A stretch of 64,000 nt of DNA, taken from the NCBI RefSeq assembly GCF_004027225.2, contig NC_044282.2, positions 57,306,397-57,370,396 of the forward strand, written 5' to 3'. Made by a program: the position numbers and the translations under genes. This DNA comes from Strigops habroptila. Its lineage: Eukaryota; Chordata; Aves; Psittaciformes; Psittacidae. Position 1 is the first letter of the stretch. Each line of letters starts with the position of its first letter. The notes below the pieces were generated by a model. It searched no databases. It was not told the DNA's origin and saw only the letters and a list, made by a program, of their open reading frames with translations. Of the stretch, positions 47,151-60,621 are shown piece by piece.

Positions 47151-50100
47151 AAGCAGGGAGATGTGGCGGGTTGTGGGAGAACGTGGGGTTTTATGAGAGC
47201 TGTTAGCCCCTCCGGGCTGGGATGTGAGTCCCGGGTTAGCCGGTGAGGCCCGCTGGTGAGGGGACAGAGCTTGCTGGGGTGCCCGTGGCTGCAGAAGGGT
47301 GCTGCCGGGTGAGGCGAGGCTGTGACTGGTTGTGTGACTGGGAGTTGTCCTGTGTCTCCCCAGGGTGCCCGTAACCTGCCTCCTTTGCAGGAGTCACAAC
47401 AGCCCCAGGCTGTGGCCTTTGCGAGGCAATGGCAGTTGTCAGCGTGACTACCAGTTTCCTGTTCTCTGTGACATCCTTTTGGTCATGCAGCTCTGAAAGT
47501 TGACTGTTCATATTGTTTCCTGTGTGTGCCCTTTCTGTGTCCTCTTGTGGCATGCTGGTTTACCCTAAAACTTGAAATGCAAGCAGGAAACTGTGAATTG
47601 TTGTATGTAAGTATGTATTGTATGAACTGTGGTGGTGTATGTAAGTACGCTGAATGTCACTGCTGCTTTTAGGAAAACAGTGTGTTATGGTACAATGTGT
47701 TGAGATCTGTTTTGAGTCCTGGTGTAAGGTTCCTTCATAAATTAAGGCAAATCGTTTACATGCCCTTGGTTTTCCTTTTTATTATGAGAAGGCATTAGTA
47801 ATTCTGCAAAACCTGTTAAGTTACTGGTGCTGAATAACAATGAAATCGGCTCTGCCTGAACAGAGAAAATAAGTGTCCTTTAATAGCACAGAGCAGAAAT
47901 AATCACTCAATTTTAAATTTCATCATAAAAACTGAGAAGACGACCTGTCTACAACTTCATGGCTGACTTAAGGACTTTCATTCTGTTTGTCCTTCTAGCT
48001 TGTTTATTCTCAATGCCTCATAGGTTTGAGCTTGTTTCTTTCTAATGGCTTTTACATATGCATGAGTTTGGCAGGTTGTGCTACCTGTGCATGCTGACTG
48101 TGGAGTGGCTCTAATGGTGTGGTACGATCAGCTGAATAAAGTGACGTGCCTCTGATTCACCTTGATTTAGGGAAATGTAGCAGGTGGGGCAAAACACAGG
48201 ATTGTTAAAGAGGAGAAAAAAATACCAGGTGAACTCAATAAGACTTCTTGGAGCTATATACATGTTATATGTCAACTTCAAGTCAAGGACTTTTTGTCTT
48301 TCGTCCTTTTTTTTTTTTTTTTTGTTGCACTGATTCAGGATAGTGGATCACGTGGAGGAGGGAACTGTCCTTTCCCAATTTCTTTATTTCCTTCAAAGTA
48401 TTTATTACACAAAGCGAATAAAAGGTCAGGGGAATGCAAACCAGTTGTGATCTTTTAGCAAATTTAATCAAATTCCGATTGGAGTCTTCTTAGAAACTTT
48501 ATGCAGAGATACAAACACATTTTAAGCACCAAGGCTTTATTATTTACCTGGTTTGGCAACATACTTACTCAGCTATTCAGTGCTGAAAGGTGTGAGTAAT
48601 CTTGTTTTCCCTTACCCAGGTGCTTTTGAAACCTATTTGCAGTATTTACCTATTCATGAGCCTGGCCTAATATAATGTGTCCAATTTTGACACATCATAA
48701 AAGCAGCATGCCACACCAACTCTGGGCTATGAACTGGGCTAGCCAATATGTATCACGTATTTAAAACATCTCTTGGTTCCATTTACAGTGTATGCTGACG
48801 TGAAATAGGTGAGTTATGTGTATACTTACATTAAGAGAAGTAAAACTGGGAGGTACCAAGATGTTTGCCTTTCATCACCTTAATATATCTGTATTGTATT
48901 TCACCCCATATTTGGCTGTACAGACTGCAGTTCTTCTAAGCTCTAGACCATGCTAAATCCTGCCTGAAGCTGCACAGATTTACTGCTCTAGTATAATGGA
49001 GCGTTTGCAGCTCGAAAACCATTACACACGCTCGTTTGTGTCAGTGGTGTTCAGTGAATGATAGCAAGTAAAGGGTAGGCAACCTCAAAATATTCTCAGT
49101 GTTTGTCTAGGTTTAGTAAAACACTTAATTTTTAGATGGGAAACAGTACCCTCCTGTTGGCAGCGTTATGGAGGGAAAGCAACTCCTTATTGATTTGGAT
49201 GAAAACTAGATATTGCACATGAGTAATTCAGATACTTGCCTTAAGAATAAGCTGGGCATTTTCTTTCTTAAGAAAAAGCAGGGCGTTTTCATTACTTAGA
49301 GTTAAAATAACTGAATATTGAAAGAGACACATTTTCGTGCATTTTCCCCTCTCTCTTCCCGCCCCCCCCCCAATTTTATCTACATGGTGAGATCTCTTTG
49401 TTCTTTTTTTGGTGAGTATTTTTTTTTAATCCATCATTTACTGTGTTTTGATGCATCTTTATACAGTTGAGATGAATAAAGATAGGAAGGCATTCCATAA
49501 AACAGTAAAAGTTTTAGGTGACTAGCACCTGTTAAACTGTATTAGACGTTAAGCTTTTAGTGCACATTTATTCCAAATAGGTTGTATGTGGAGGCTGTAA
49601 ATGAAACAGGGCTCTTAACTCTGCTGTTCCTTAAGCTGTCCATGGAACGATGTCCGGAAGGCTGCATGACAGGGTGATAGAGAGTAGGGTAGTGTCTCTG
49701 CCTTCTCTATTTTGGATACTAGAGCCTCCATCGTAAACGAGCCTGAAGCCAGGTTGCTGGGCTTCCTAAGGGTGCTTAGTTTCAGAGGCAAACAAGGATG
49801 TTGAAATGATGCCAGATATTAAAGGCAAACAGAAATGTTTTCCTTGGAGCAGTTGGGGGAATAACAAGCCAATATTTCTTAGGCTCTCAGGTTTCTAATG
49901 GAGTTTCCAACCATAGAGCTGGAGAGAAAACCAAACAAAGTTTTATAAAAGGAACTGGAAGACCACAAATGAAGGGCTTTGAAACATCCAAATCAGGAAT
50001 AATTGTTTACGCCCTGCAGCAGGTAAAGCAGGTTTGCAAATGTCTGTTGACAGCACTTATTCCTGGTATTTTTAATGTCTAAAAGCTGTTGGTAACATGA

Positions 50101-51989
50101 GAGTTGAGTGTCCCGTCCAAAATAATTTTCTCTTGTTTGTCTAGTTCGCAGTGGAGAAGCATCTGTCTCCTGCAGAGTAAAATTTACTGATGTGCTGGCT
50201 TTAGATATGCCTTTTTGCAGCCAGTAGCAAAGCAAAATCTGGGTGAAGATGAATCACTGTTGTTACAGCGGGGTCCTGGACTCTTGAGCTAGCCTGGAGC
50301 ATCCAGGTCAGTTTTAGCTGAGCAGCAAATGGGGTTTTGGAGGCCTGACTCCTATATGAAGCAGCAATATGATCAAAGTCTTCTACCAAGGCACTGTCTT
50401 AAATGTTTTTTAATGTGTGTTTTCATTTCCTTACTATGTACTATGTCTTAAATAGAATACAGAAACTGCTAAAGCTGCACGTCAACAGTTAATGTGAAAC
50501 TGCACTGAAGCTTGTGTTTCAGAAGATGAACTAACTCCATACACACATAATGGTACAGATAAAATTGTCAGCATATCTGTGCAACTTCTTGTCCCTTGTA
50601 AGGTAGCCCTTCTTAGCAGCAAGGTTCCAGTGATCTTCTTGGGTGCCCAGAGGTGACCATCCAAAGGCTGGAGCACAAACAGGGCCATACTGAGCAGCCT
50701 TGTTCCTCCTCCTCGCCAAATCATTCCCATCTTGAAACATTTTGGGGAGCTGCAGGTGCTTGGACTGCTAGAGTGCTGTCTTTCATAGTCTGTTCCTGTC
50801 AAGCGGGTCTGTGAGTATTAATGGCTGTAGGAATAACTGGATACAGGAACTTGAATCTCTCATTCTTCTAGAGAGAAGAGAGCAAAAAGAAAGATCCTCC
50901 ATTTCTACTGACATAAAAAAGGTTCACTATCAGTCAGTTTCAGGTTCAGCTGTTTCCAAGAACATGCAAGTGTTTTAACTCTCCAAGGCTGGAAAAAGCT
51001 ACTTTAAAGCAAGCAACCGACAGACCTCTATTTAGGTTGTGATGAAAGATTTACAGGCTCTTTGCTAAAGTGTGAAAGCATCTTCAGGGAGAATAAATAA
51101 AACTGAAGGATTCTTTTAATTAAAGCACTAAAATCAGGGCAATAGCCAACAGGAAATTACCTCCTGAGAAATTCCAGTAGAAACGAGTTGCTGTTTATAA
51201 ACAGGGCTGTTAACTACTGAAGCTACTCATGGCACTGCTAGATGAGTTGGAGTTTCCAGTGCTGTGGAATGTCCAGGAGGCATGCAAATTATTTGCTTTC
51301 CTAGAGGGGTACCCAGGAAAAAGTCTTGTATTGGGAATCCAAATTAAATAGTGCAATGTGGCTTTTTGCCTTTAATTATTAATCTCTGAGAAGATATAAG
51401 GTATGCTGACATTCTTGCTACTCTTCCTTCTTTCTACCCTTCTCTTCCTCTCTGGAAGTGAGGGATAACAGACTCTCTCAGTGTAGGAACTTCTTTGCAA
51501 GCCAGTCTTCTGCTTAGCTATTTTAAGTCAAAGCTGGAGGTGCTGATTGCTGTTAAAAGGGGTTAAAGGGTGAACAGATAAAGTTTCAGTAGCAGCTTCG
51601 GTGGTTTTAACTAAGTGTGTCAGGGCCCTTGCTATATTTGCTGTCCTTCAGATAAAACCGAGTTTGTCTAGGCAAACTTAAATGCCAATAAATGCCTGTA
51701 TGTGTTTTGAGGCTACTGAACTGAGCTCCGTGTACCTCTGTAGAGTGAACCAGGCGATTTTCTAGGTTCCTAGCGTGAGTTTTGGTGTTCATTTCTAGGC
51801 TTTTAAATGTAGGCGAATTCTAACCTCGGTGTCTAAGAAGACATGTATTTTAAGGAGCTCAGATGACTGACTTTTGCAGCAATAAAGACCATCTCCAGAA
51901 TGTACTTAATCTCCTTATGATATAATTTTTTCTACCTCTTTTTAACATGTACTCTGAGATGCCCATTGCTGTCCATTGGATTGTAGAAA
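47151..51989. other. Intergenic region ENPP4-CLIC5, first part
   Basis: No gene recognised and no transposable element that I can identify. It includes a T17 homopolymer (48307-48323) and C-rich and T-rich short runs at 49362-49430. The short open frames lack known motifs. Confidence 0.6.
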
Positions 51990-52523
51990 GAATTAGTGAT
52001 TAGCTGATGCAGTGCTGTGTTTTGGCTTTAGTCTGAGAACAATGCTGGTAACAACCGATGTTTTAGTTGCTCAGTAGCACTTACCCCGATCAAGGACTTT
52101 TTAGTCTCATGCTCTGCCAGTGAGGAGGGACACAAGAAGCTGGGAGGAAGCAGAGACAGGATGCCTGACCCAAACTAGCCAAAGGGGTATTCCATACGAC
52201 CGCACGTCGTGCCCAGTGTAGAAACTGGGGGGAGTTGCCTGGAAGGGACCGATCCCTGCTTGCGTCGGGCTAGGTATCCGTCAGCGGGTGGTGAGCAATT
52301 GTATTGTGCAATGCTCTTGTTTATTCCTTCCTCTCTCTATTTACTATAATTATTATCGCTGTTGTTCTATTATTATAATATTTCGATCATTAAAGTGTTC
52401 TTATCTCAACCCACATTTTTTTACTTTTTTTTTTTTTTCCCCAGTTCTCCTCCCCATCCCACTGGGGAGTAGGGGGAGTGAGCAAGTGGCTGTGTGGTGC
52501 TTAGTTGCTGACTGGGCTTAAAC
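51990..52523 (+). mobile_element. Solitary LTR of an avian endogenous retrovirus (decayed)
   Basis: The layout is that of an LTR family widespread in bird genomes. It has a U3-like part with the GCTGATGCAGTGCTGTGTTT block and GGGTATTCCATACGACC, a GTGGTGAGCAATTGTATTGT block, a T-rich and TTATTAT-rich part with ATTAAA (52389-52394), a CATCCCACTGGGGAGTAG block and a GTGGTGCTTAGTTGCTGACT end. No internal retroviral genes flank it on either side. The 3' border is lost where a CR1 fragment begins. The 5' border is approximate. It is inactive. Confidence 0.75.
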
Positions 52524-52525
52524 AT

Positions 52526-52830
52526 CTGGACTTGCTCCAGCAGCTAAGTCCTTACGTTGGGGACCCCAGAGCTGGATGCAGTGGGGTCTCGCCAGAGTGG
52601 AGTAGAGGGACAGAATCCCTTCCCTCGACCTGCTGGCCATGCTCCTCTTGATTGCAGCCAGGGATATGGCGCATTGCTGGGTCATGTTGAGCTTCTCATC
52701 ACCTCACACCCCCATGTCCTCCTTCTTAGGGCTGCGTTCAGTCTGTTCTCCACCCAGCCTGTATTTGTGCTTAGGATTGCCGCAAGAATTGCAGGACCTT
52801 GCACTTGGCCTTGTTAATCTTCATGAGGTT
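52526..52830 (-). mobile_element. CR1 LINE internal fragment
   Basis: CTTACGTTGGGGACCCCAGA, GTCATGTTGAGCTTCTCATC and GGACCTTGCACTTGGCCTTG are antisense CR1 ORF2 C-terminal sequence (the [15 protein letters not shown] region). Both the 3' end and most of the 5' part are missing, and it directly abuts the LTR. Confidence 0.9.
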
Positions 52831-55800
52831 ATGTGTACTATCTGGAGTTATAATCATGTTAATTCTGATATTTCTTGCTTTAAGAAGAATAAGTTAGAGT
52901 AATAACAGAAATTCAGTCATGAAGTAAAAAATAAACCTCGAAAATTATGAGTTCTGTTGCTCGTGTTCTTTGTCCTTATATGAATTTTGCTGCTTATGTT
53001 GCTATATGTATTTCTGCAAAGCAAGTAATCAGTATGATGGGATGTCTCCCACGGGTACAGGTGGTAAGGGACACAACTTGAATTACAGAACTAACAGCAG
53101 AAAGTATTGCTAACTACCACATTAATTCAACACCTAGATTTGGGAGCAGAGGAATTGAGGGAATGGATTAAATTGGTGATTTCTCTGTTTTGTAGTCTTC
53201 TATTCTTGTAGTGGTAGAGCTGGGCCTGATGCTTGGGGGGCTTTGCTTTCCAATGGAGATCGGAGCAGAGTGGTGCCAAGACTTTTTAGTGCCCTCCTGC
53301 CTCACACAATGTCTTTCCTCTCACTTCTCTGCAGGACAGAAGTCCCATTTCACTGGACACAAGTGCACAGAGCTACTCTGCCCTGTTCCTTTGTTGGAGC
53401 AGAGCATTGTCAGTTGGGGAGTAGGGAGGGAGCAGCACAGGACACTCATGTTCCAGGCCACAATATGAATGCTTCAGTTTTGATCTCGTTTGTTAGCACA
53501 TAACTTTGGAACCATGGCACCAAAATTATTTCTGTCATCCCTGAAGATGAAATGTAAGGGTTGTAAACCAGCAGTGGGTTCATATAACATGACTTGGAAT
53601 GCACCTGATTTTCACCTGGATAAATTCATAAGTGCGGTCAAGTTTACTCTGGGGCTTTATCACCCTGTCACAAGAGTGAAGTCTGGATCTTGGAGCTGAA
53701 TGGGTCTTTTCTTTGCTCTTGGAGGAGGCAGAGGAAGGGAGTTTTCCTTCACAGTTCTGACTAATAAAATCCACATCAATTGTATTTATTTATTTTTAAA
53801 TAATACTCAAACATTTCTCTCTTATTCCTTATTTTACCTGTGATATTTTATACCCTCCAGCAGGTGCTGCTGCTTCCTGCTGTTGTCTTTGTGCAGGGAA
53901 AAAAAGAAGTCAGTCATTTGATTTAATACTATGCAGCTGGACTTTGTTCTTTGTTTTGCATCACGAATATGTCTGTGTTCTCTTTTGTTCATTAAGTTAT
54001 TTGCCAGAAGAGTGACTAAGGAGGGAATTTTTACAATCCCAGCACACTTAATTCTGCAAGAACACTTTGTAAGAAGGGTTGGAGATCAAGGGAGTTGCTT
54101 ATCAACGCCATGCTCAGAGCAAGTTGAACATATGCAGTTAGACATACATTTTTATTTCTAAAAATGTGAAGAAATGCAAGTGTTTTCTTAAAAGTAAAAA
54201 ATGCTCATTAAAATATAAAGTAATAACATTTTCTAGTTATCTCATTGGCTTTCCTAAGTTTCTTGAGCTTTAGTAATTTAAGCTCATGATTTTAAGTCAG
54301 TTTTATCATTACTCTAATAGCTGTTCTTGAATGCTTGAAGTTTGCAGTACAGATGACACAGCACGCATTTCAGAATCTCTTATTTAGGATGAATAATTCT
54401 GGCTGAATTACTTAAGAAAACGTAAAAAGGAGATGTGATTGGTTCTGTTTACTGATGGACTGCATGTACCAGGCAGGAATAGTTGAAATTAAACCGTGAT
54501 ATGGGTTAGATATCCTTGGAGCCCTTGAGGTGCCCTCATGAGCTAAGACATGTCCTTGATCTCTGATACTTACCTGCGTCTTTGTACTGTGTTGCTGGTT
54601 GTGACTATGCTTTTGGCACTTTTGCCGTTATCTAGGAGCACCTGCTACTCTACAATGTGAAGCAGCATGTGTTCCCCTGGTTGTTCTGTTTGGAGATGGC
54701 TGGAATTACAATCCTTCTCTTTAATCTCTCTTCTATGTTTCTTTTACAAATCCAGCCTTACTGTGACAGTTAACTCTCAGGAAGCTACAAGGATGGGTCA
54801 GGAGGAAAACACTTTTCTTTTACCTTCTCAACCCCAAAAGATTAAATATAATTGGATCCTAACAATTCTGGTAATAATCTATATAATCCAGATGTAGTAA
54901 ACATCTAGATAAAAAGTCAATAAGGTCTGAAGTTCTCATAACTTTGATAAATTCAGATTTGGATCTGTAATGATTTTCAGCTCCACTGATTTCAGATGCT
55001 CTGGAATCTTTATCTGTCTTTAAGAAGGATGCTAAAGCTGGAAGTATTCCTCTACTTTAGATTCTGTGGAATTTTCTGTGTGTCTCCATTCTTTAGAGAA
55101 AAGGAACTGCATGGACAAGGAGGCTGAATAGATTGCTGAAGTCAAGCAGCATTAACCCAACTTTGACAGCTTGGGTCTATGTTGTATGACATGGGGATGT
55201 ATAACCTGAATGTGATTACAAGTAATTAATAAATTAAGTATGCATAATAATAGTTAATGCTTATTCAGTGCTTTATCCCCCCTTCTAGATTCCAGGGCAG
55301 CTCACAAGACTTTTTAGAGTGTTGGCTGTAGTTTATAGATGAGAAGACAAAGTTGTTAAATGTGGAGTCATTCAAGTTCAAGTGAACCAGTGTCAAAACT
55401 GGAAAGAGTTCAAGTTTGATGCCTTTTTCTTATGGATATACCACTTTATAATTTTTTTGTATTTGTAGAGTTTTTTTATAAATTATTATAATTTGCTGAT
55501 AATATTGTAAGTAACTGGTGAAACATTGCAGATGATTGCTTGTTTTGTTGAGGCAGTTTTGCCTTGCTTTTCCTTGAAGCTAGGCTTTTGTGGGTTGAAA
55601 ATATGAGTAAATGGGTGAAGTCTGCATTTCTTCCTTTTCACACAAAATGTACATAAGATTGCCAGTAAAACTGTTTTTGACTTTCTGTGAAAGAATACAT
55701 ATTTCTTTACCATAGCTTTGTAGTACTGATAGGTGCTTCAGCTGTTTGTCACTGTACTTCGCCAGGCTATATCTGGATGAACAACAAATGATTCCAGCTC

Positions 55801-56056
55801 CTAAGATATAGTAACCTGCAGTCAGATCCACAAAGGGGTTAAAAGTGAGACAGCCCTATCTTTTACTTCAGTGGAAGCGTAGTTGTTGATTTATAGCTCT
55901 CAGTAAATGATTGCTGGAGATCTGCCATGTGTAGCAGAGCATTCAGAAAGCACACCACAGACTCTGCTTCCTCTTGAAGAGCATTTGTCAACATCACACT
56001 TTAACTGCAGTCTTTTAAGGTACTAGCAGGCAGGCAAAACTCACTAGCCAGCAGTC
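52831..56056. other. Intergenic region upstream of CLIC5 exon
   Basis: Unique AT-rich sequence, no gene recognised. The CLIC5 long-form promoter should lie in the last kilobase, but I see neither a CpG island nor a convincing TATA box. A TATTTATTTATTTTTAAATA run occurs at about 53783-53802. Confidence 0.55.
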
Positions 56057-56548
56057 ATGGAAGATCAGGTCTTTACCAATGTTTATCAAAACGTTAATAA
56101 CACCAATATCTATGAGATTCAGGACTCTAAAGAAGACAAAAGGGATAATCTTTATGATCATGCCCATGAAGATCCAGCATCTCCTTCTTCCATCACTACT
56201 CTCCCAGAGAGCATGGATAGTAGTCAGGACAGCTCAGAAGATAGCTGTAGTAATTCTGTGGCCTCTCAGCATGGGGCTGATGGGGAGCATGGTTCTTCTT
56301 CATCTCACCATGGTGCTGAAGAAGACCACCCATACCAGGAGATGGATCTGATGAGCCCAACTCTGGAAGATAAACATGTAGAGGGCATGATGTTTAAGAG
56401 CAACGTGCATTTTCCTCTGGATTTCCAGTTGCGTCGGAGCCGGAGCACTTCTTCCAACTCTCCAACTTCCCTCAAGTTCCCTCTTAACAATAACTTTGGA
56501 GAAACTGACAACTTTCAGGAAGATTGTGAGATTTTCATGTTTGTAAAG
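56057..56548 (+). CDS. CLIC5: CLIC5 long-isoform (p64/CLIC5B-like) first coding exon
   Basis: ATG in good context (GTCATGG, G at -3), 164 codons, donor GTAAAG|GTAAGA (GT 56549) in phase 0 after CEIFMFVK. That matches the conserved xEIxLFVK junction where every CLIC joins its thioredoxin-like core, encoded by exons beyond the window. CLIC5 is a soluble/membrane-inserting chloride-channel-like protein tied to ezrin and cortical actin in stereocilia, podocytes and microvilli. The isoform-specific N-terminus is acidic and Ser-rich (SSQDSSEDSCSNS, HGSSSSHHGAEEDH), presumably disordered. It has tyrosines at 10, 19 and 33; Y33 in LYDHAHED aligns with the Src-family-kinase site of bovine p64. Identity rests on that block, the exon junction and synteny; the rest is diverged. 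Confidence 0.88.
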
Positions 56549-57827
56549 GTAAGAGCTTGAGCCCTCCTAAGAACACACCAGTTTTAAACCCCAAATCAAT
56601 GTGTGTGTCCTCCAAATCAGTAAAATACATCTACCCACTGCTTTGTTCCCAACTCTGCTGCCTGTGTCCTGCAGAGGTCAATCCATTCACTTACCTCTTA
56701 CATCTTAAGGTACAGAAAGAAGATTTGTGTTGTGAGGAGATGCCTGAGATTTCTTTACTTCAAGTGGAAGTCTGAATGTGGTGAAAATATTCTGATTGTT
56801 GCTGCAATTCATTTATTCTGTGAAATCTCCCTGCTGTTACAGCTAGGCTACTACTGCTTGGTTTAGTTAAGCTAGTTCAGATGTCCCTGTATTTCACTAT
56901 TTATATAGTAGCTATAGCTCAAAAGTTATTCATGCTATGAAGAAAATTAAATATATGGTTTAAAAAATGGCAATAAAATTTCCACAAATGCTCATCCCTG
57001 AAAGTGGTCTTTCTTTTATTTCTTTCACTATTCAGATATACGTGTTTCTGTGACAATTTTAACGTGGTTTTTTTTACTAATTTCAAGTTAGGTAGAAATT
57101 ACTGAGGGGACTTTCACACTTTCTCTAAAAAGTATTTTGTAAATATTTGTATTTGTAAAGTATAACTTAAATTTCTAAACCATGAACACCTGTGTCCTTA
57201 AATAAACACTATACTTCCCTTCATAAAAGCTCTTGTATTCAACCATTCCCAGTATTTATTAGGCCGTAATACAAACGTGACAGTTCCTCCTTTTTAACTA
57301 CATGAGAGAAAGTTCTTGTTTCCGTTGAACAGCACCATCCATTGTGAATGTAATGCTGTTATTTCTACAGAAGTCTTGTGAAGTTCATAACTTCTTAACA
57401 TAAATGAGATTGTCAGAATCTGTTCCTCAGTTCCACTGACAGGTGCTTTGAAAGCAGGCTGAGAGATTTCATTGCCACACATAGAGAGAAGTGTTTTCAG
57501 CAATGCCTGTACTTGTTTAATTTAGTTTTTTAAACAAAAGCACACTATAACATTTGCATTGGTATGAAATGCTGATTATTTCATGTGAGTTACGGGAGAT
57601 CAAATGGTGTGGTGGACTCTCCTAATACTTCATGTGATTTCTCTTGTAAACCTTGGATTTCCTGGAAAACAGAGTTAAAAAGTTATCCAACATTTACGTG
57701 TAGGAGAATGCTTCCATAAAGTGTCAACCAAATCTTGGGATTCTCTTGAATGCTTAAAGAAAGTTATGATTTAAATGTTTTTCCTTTGTGTCATGTATTC
57801 CTGTAGATGACAGGGTGCCTCTTTCCT

Positions 57828-57934
57828 GAAGTGTTCAAGGCCAGGTGGAATGGGCAACCTGCCCATGGCAGAGGGGTTGGAACTGGATGATCTATAAAGT
57901 CCCTTCCAACCCAAACCATTCTATGATTCTATGA
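57828..57934 (+). mobile_element. CR1 LINE 3'-end fragment
   Basis: AAGTGTTCAAGGCCAGGTGG to ATTCTATGATTCTATGA: the last 100 bp of a CR1, with an internal deletion after GGCCAGG. Confidence 0.93.
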
Positions 57935-58037
57935 AAAGTTGATGTTATTCCCCCTTCACATCTCCCTTCTCTATGTGACAGTCCTTCATGACAGCTTTTG
58001 TAATTTTTGCATAAAGGTAGATAAATGATTGATAAAT

Positions 58038-58094
58038 TAAAAAAAACCCAAACAAAACAAACAAACACACCAGAACCAACAATCAACCAACTAA
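58038..58094. repeat. C/A-only low-complexity tract
   Basis: AAAAAAACCCAAACAAAACA and onward, then CAACAATCAACCAACTAACC. Simple A/C sequence in CLIC5 intron 1. Confidence 0.6.
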
Positions 58095-60447
58095 CCAGAA
58101 ATGGCTGTCAGGTTACTCAGTCTTATTCTGCATAAGACAAGCTGTACAACTTCAGCCATTTTTCTTGAATTTCAATATAACTGCAGCTAATCTGGTAGAA
58201 AGATGAGCATCTTTCAGGAGAGGGACTATCTACTAATTGCTGGGTCATGAACTGTTCTGGGTCCATGCTCACTGTCAGAAGGGGTTTTTGCTACTGGTTT
58301 CTGTAGAAGTGGGCTATGAGAGCCATATGTGAGAGCAGTTGGCCATTTTATCTTTATAACCTTTACACTGTATGACTCTTTGAAGCAGCAGCTGTCCTAT
58401 TTCTGTGACTGAATCATGGTTGTTGCTAAAATTATGTTAATTATTTGGACAAAGTAAGATCTATAGCGTTGGTCCTAGTTCATATCTCTGCTCATAGTCC
58501 TACATATGTGTTTGAAAAGTCATAATGATTGAGTGTATTTTGTTTGTTAGCAACTACATATTGTTAGCAACAGGAGTGTTGCATTTTGGCTTTGATATAA
58601 TCTTTCTCTATTCCTTATTCTTCCACATTCCTCTTGCTTCAAAATAATGATGTCGTCTCTTTTTCTGCATAAGAAAAGAAAATGAATGTGGATGTTCCTA
58701 TTCAAGCAGAGATGATGGGTTAATTTAAATTTCTGAAAGGTGAGAAGAGGGGTATTTTGAAAAGAACTGTACTGGGGAAGCATTGAGGAAGTCTTTTTCC
58801 TTGTTTTTGTTGTGCAGAATAGCTGAGTATCTCATAAAGGTGCTTATCAGCAGCTCTAGAGAGAAGCGCAAACTTTGAACTCTACTCCCTTGCCAAAACA
58901 TAAGTGCCTAGCACCTTCAAGATGTCCTTGAGCCCCAGGACATCCCTACCTGGCTGGAAGATGAGACATGAGGCTTTCAGGTAATCCTCCCAGCAGGAGC
59001 TGGAGGCCAGATGAGCAGGGCACTGGATACTGCTGCGTGGGTGGCTGACCTGAACTGCTGTGACAGCGTTTTATTCCTTGAGAAATTGATGACATTTCAG
59101 TTTGGATTTTTGCTTTTCTTTCTATCTGGTATCAAGGTAATAAAGCACAAACTCCATGGAGTGCAAATCCAACTCTGCTATCTGTAATTATTTAGATAGC
59201 AAAAGTCAGCCTTTAAAACAGAAGGTCATAGAGTAATATATAACAACAGTTGTGAAATACGTGAATACCTGTAATATTGCTTCTTGCATGTAGGAACCAA
59301 ATCTCTCAGTTGTGTCAATGCCTGTTATTCATAGATTGTTCCCTTCTCCAATGGTCTCTAGTCCACCTGAAGCCAGTGTGGCTCTGAAATTGGGTTCAGT
59401 TTCTGGATTTGCTCTTTTCTGCAGACATTAACAGTGGCAGCAGGAACTTTTGCTGTGGGACAATAGTGGTAGCGACAATTGTCACTATTTATTCCTTCCT
59501 TTGTTCGTAGCACTAATTAATATCTGTGAGTGGCTGGAAACATGTCAGACAGAGGTCGCTGCTGACTGAAAACCAGAGGAAGTGGGAGGTAACATGGCAT
59601 CTAATTTACAGTCTAGCTGGCTTAGTTGCAGTGCACTGCCTAGGATAGAATTTCAACTTCATCAAGATATTGTGTTGTTGCAATAGGGCCATAATTTCAG
59701 TCAGAATGGATAATCTTTTCTGTAGCCCATTCTGTGTTATTAGACACCAATAAAATGTTTAAATATCATTGATTCATCTTTCACTGGTGATCAGTACTTG
59801 ATAACTATGTCATTGTCAGTGGACTATTTCAGGGTGTGCTATAAGATAAAAAATTTTGGTTTTCACCAAGGAATTTCCTTGCCTTTAATAGCAAAATGTA
59901 GCACGTACCAACATGGAGATGCTTGTGTGAATCCAGCATGTCCAGGCTTATAACAGCCACCTCAATGCCCTTTTCAATAATGTTGTAATTTCTTCAAGTA
60001 AAAGCCTTTGCAATGTAAATGGAAATATGACTGACATACAGGCTATGTTACTGAGTGCAGAGGGCAGCTTGACCTGATTGTACCTGTTGCTCAGAGGTCC
60101 AGCCTTTTCACTTGTACCCTGCATTTCCCTGTTTAGCTGTGTGTGTGTTCTGATGAGTAAGTTTCTTTGAAAATGTTATTCTTCTGTTTTCCTGAAGCTT
60201 GAGTTGTTATTTAAACAATAGTCCCTCTATTTTCAGAAGAAAATTACTGCCCTCCTGGTTTATTGATGACCTGTAGAGTATACCCTCCCTGTACACATTT
60301 GTGCCATTGGAGCACCATTCCCTGAAGGAAGGTAATTCTTCACCCCAAGCAATAAACACCTTGTGTTGTGCAAACACTACCAATTTAATGCAGTCATTTA
60401 GCATTGTGAACATGCATGTTGAATCACTGCGCTGGGGTAACAGAGTT

Positions 60448-60621
60448 ATGGATGCTGGAAGGTACCTCTGGAGGTCATCTGGTCCAAACTCTTACTCAGA
60501 GCAGGATCACCTAGAGCAGGTTGCCCAGGGCCATGTCTAGTCAGGTTGTAAGTATTTCCAAAGGTGAAGAATCCACAGCTGCTCTGTGCAGCCATTCCTG
60601 TGTCCTGCCCTCGTGGTGAAA
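60448..60621 (-). mobile_element. Old CR1 LINE 3' fragment (divergent subfamily)
   Basis: GGAAGGTACCTCTGGAGGTC, CCTAGAGCAGGTTGCCCAGG and CCTCGTGGTGAAAA match the older CR1 subfamilies, which have CTCTGGAGGTCATCT instead of the CTTAAAGCTCATC of the other copies. It is highly decayed, so older than the rest. Confidence 0.8.

Noticed and set aside
48307..48323. T17 run as an antisense retroposon poly(A) tail
   Set aside because: No retroposon body or target-site duplication can be seen next to it, so I treat it as a homopolymer.
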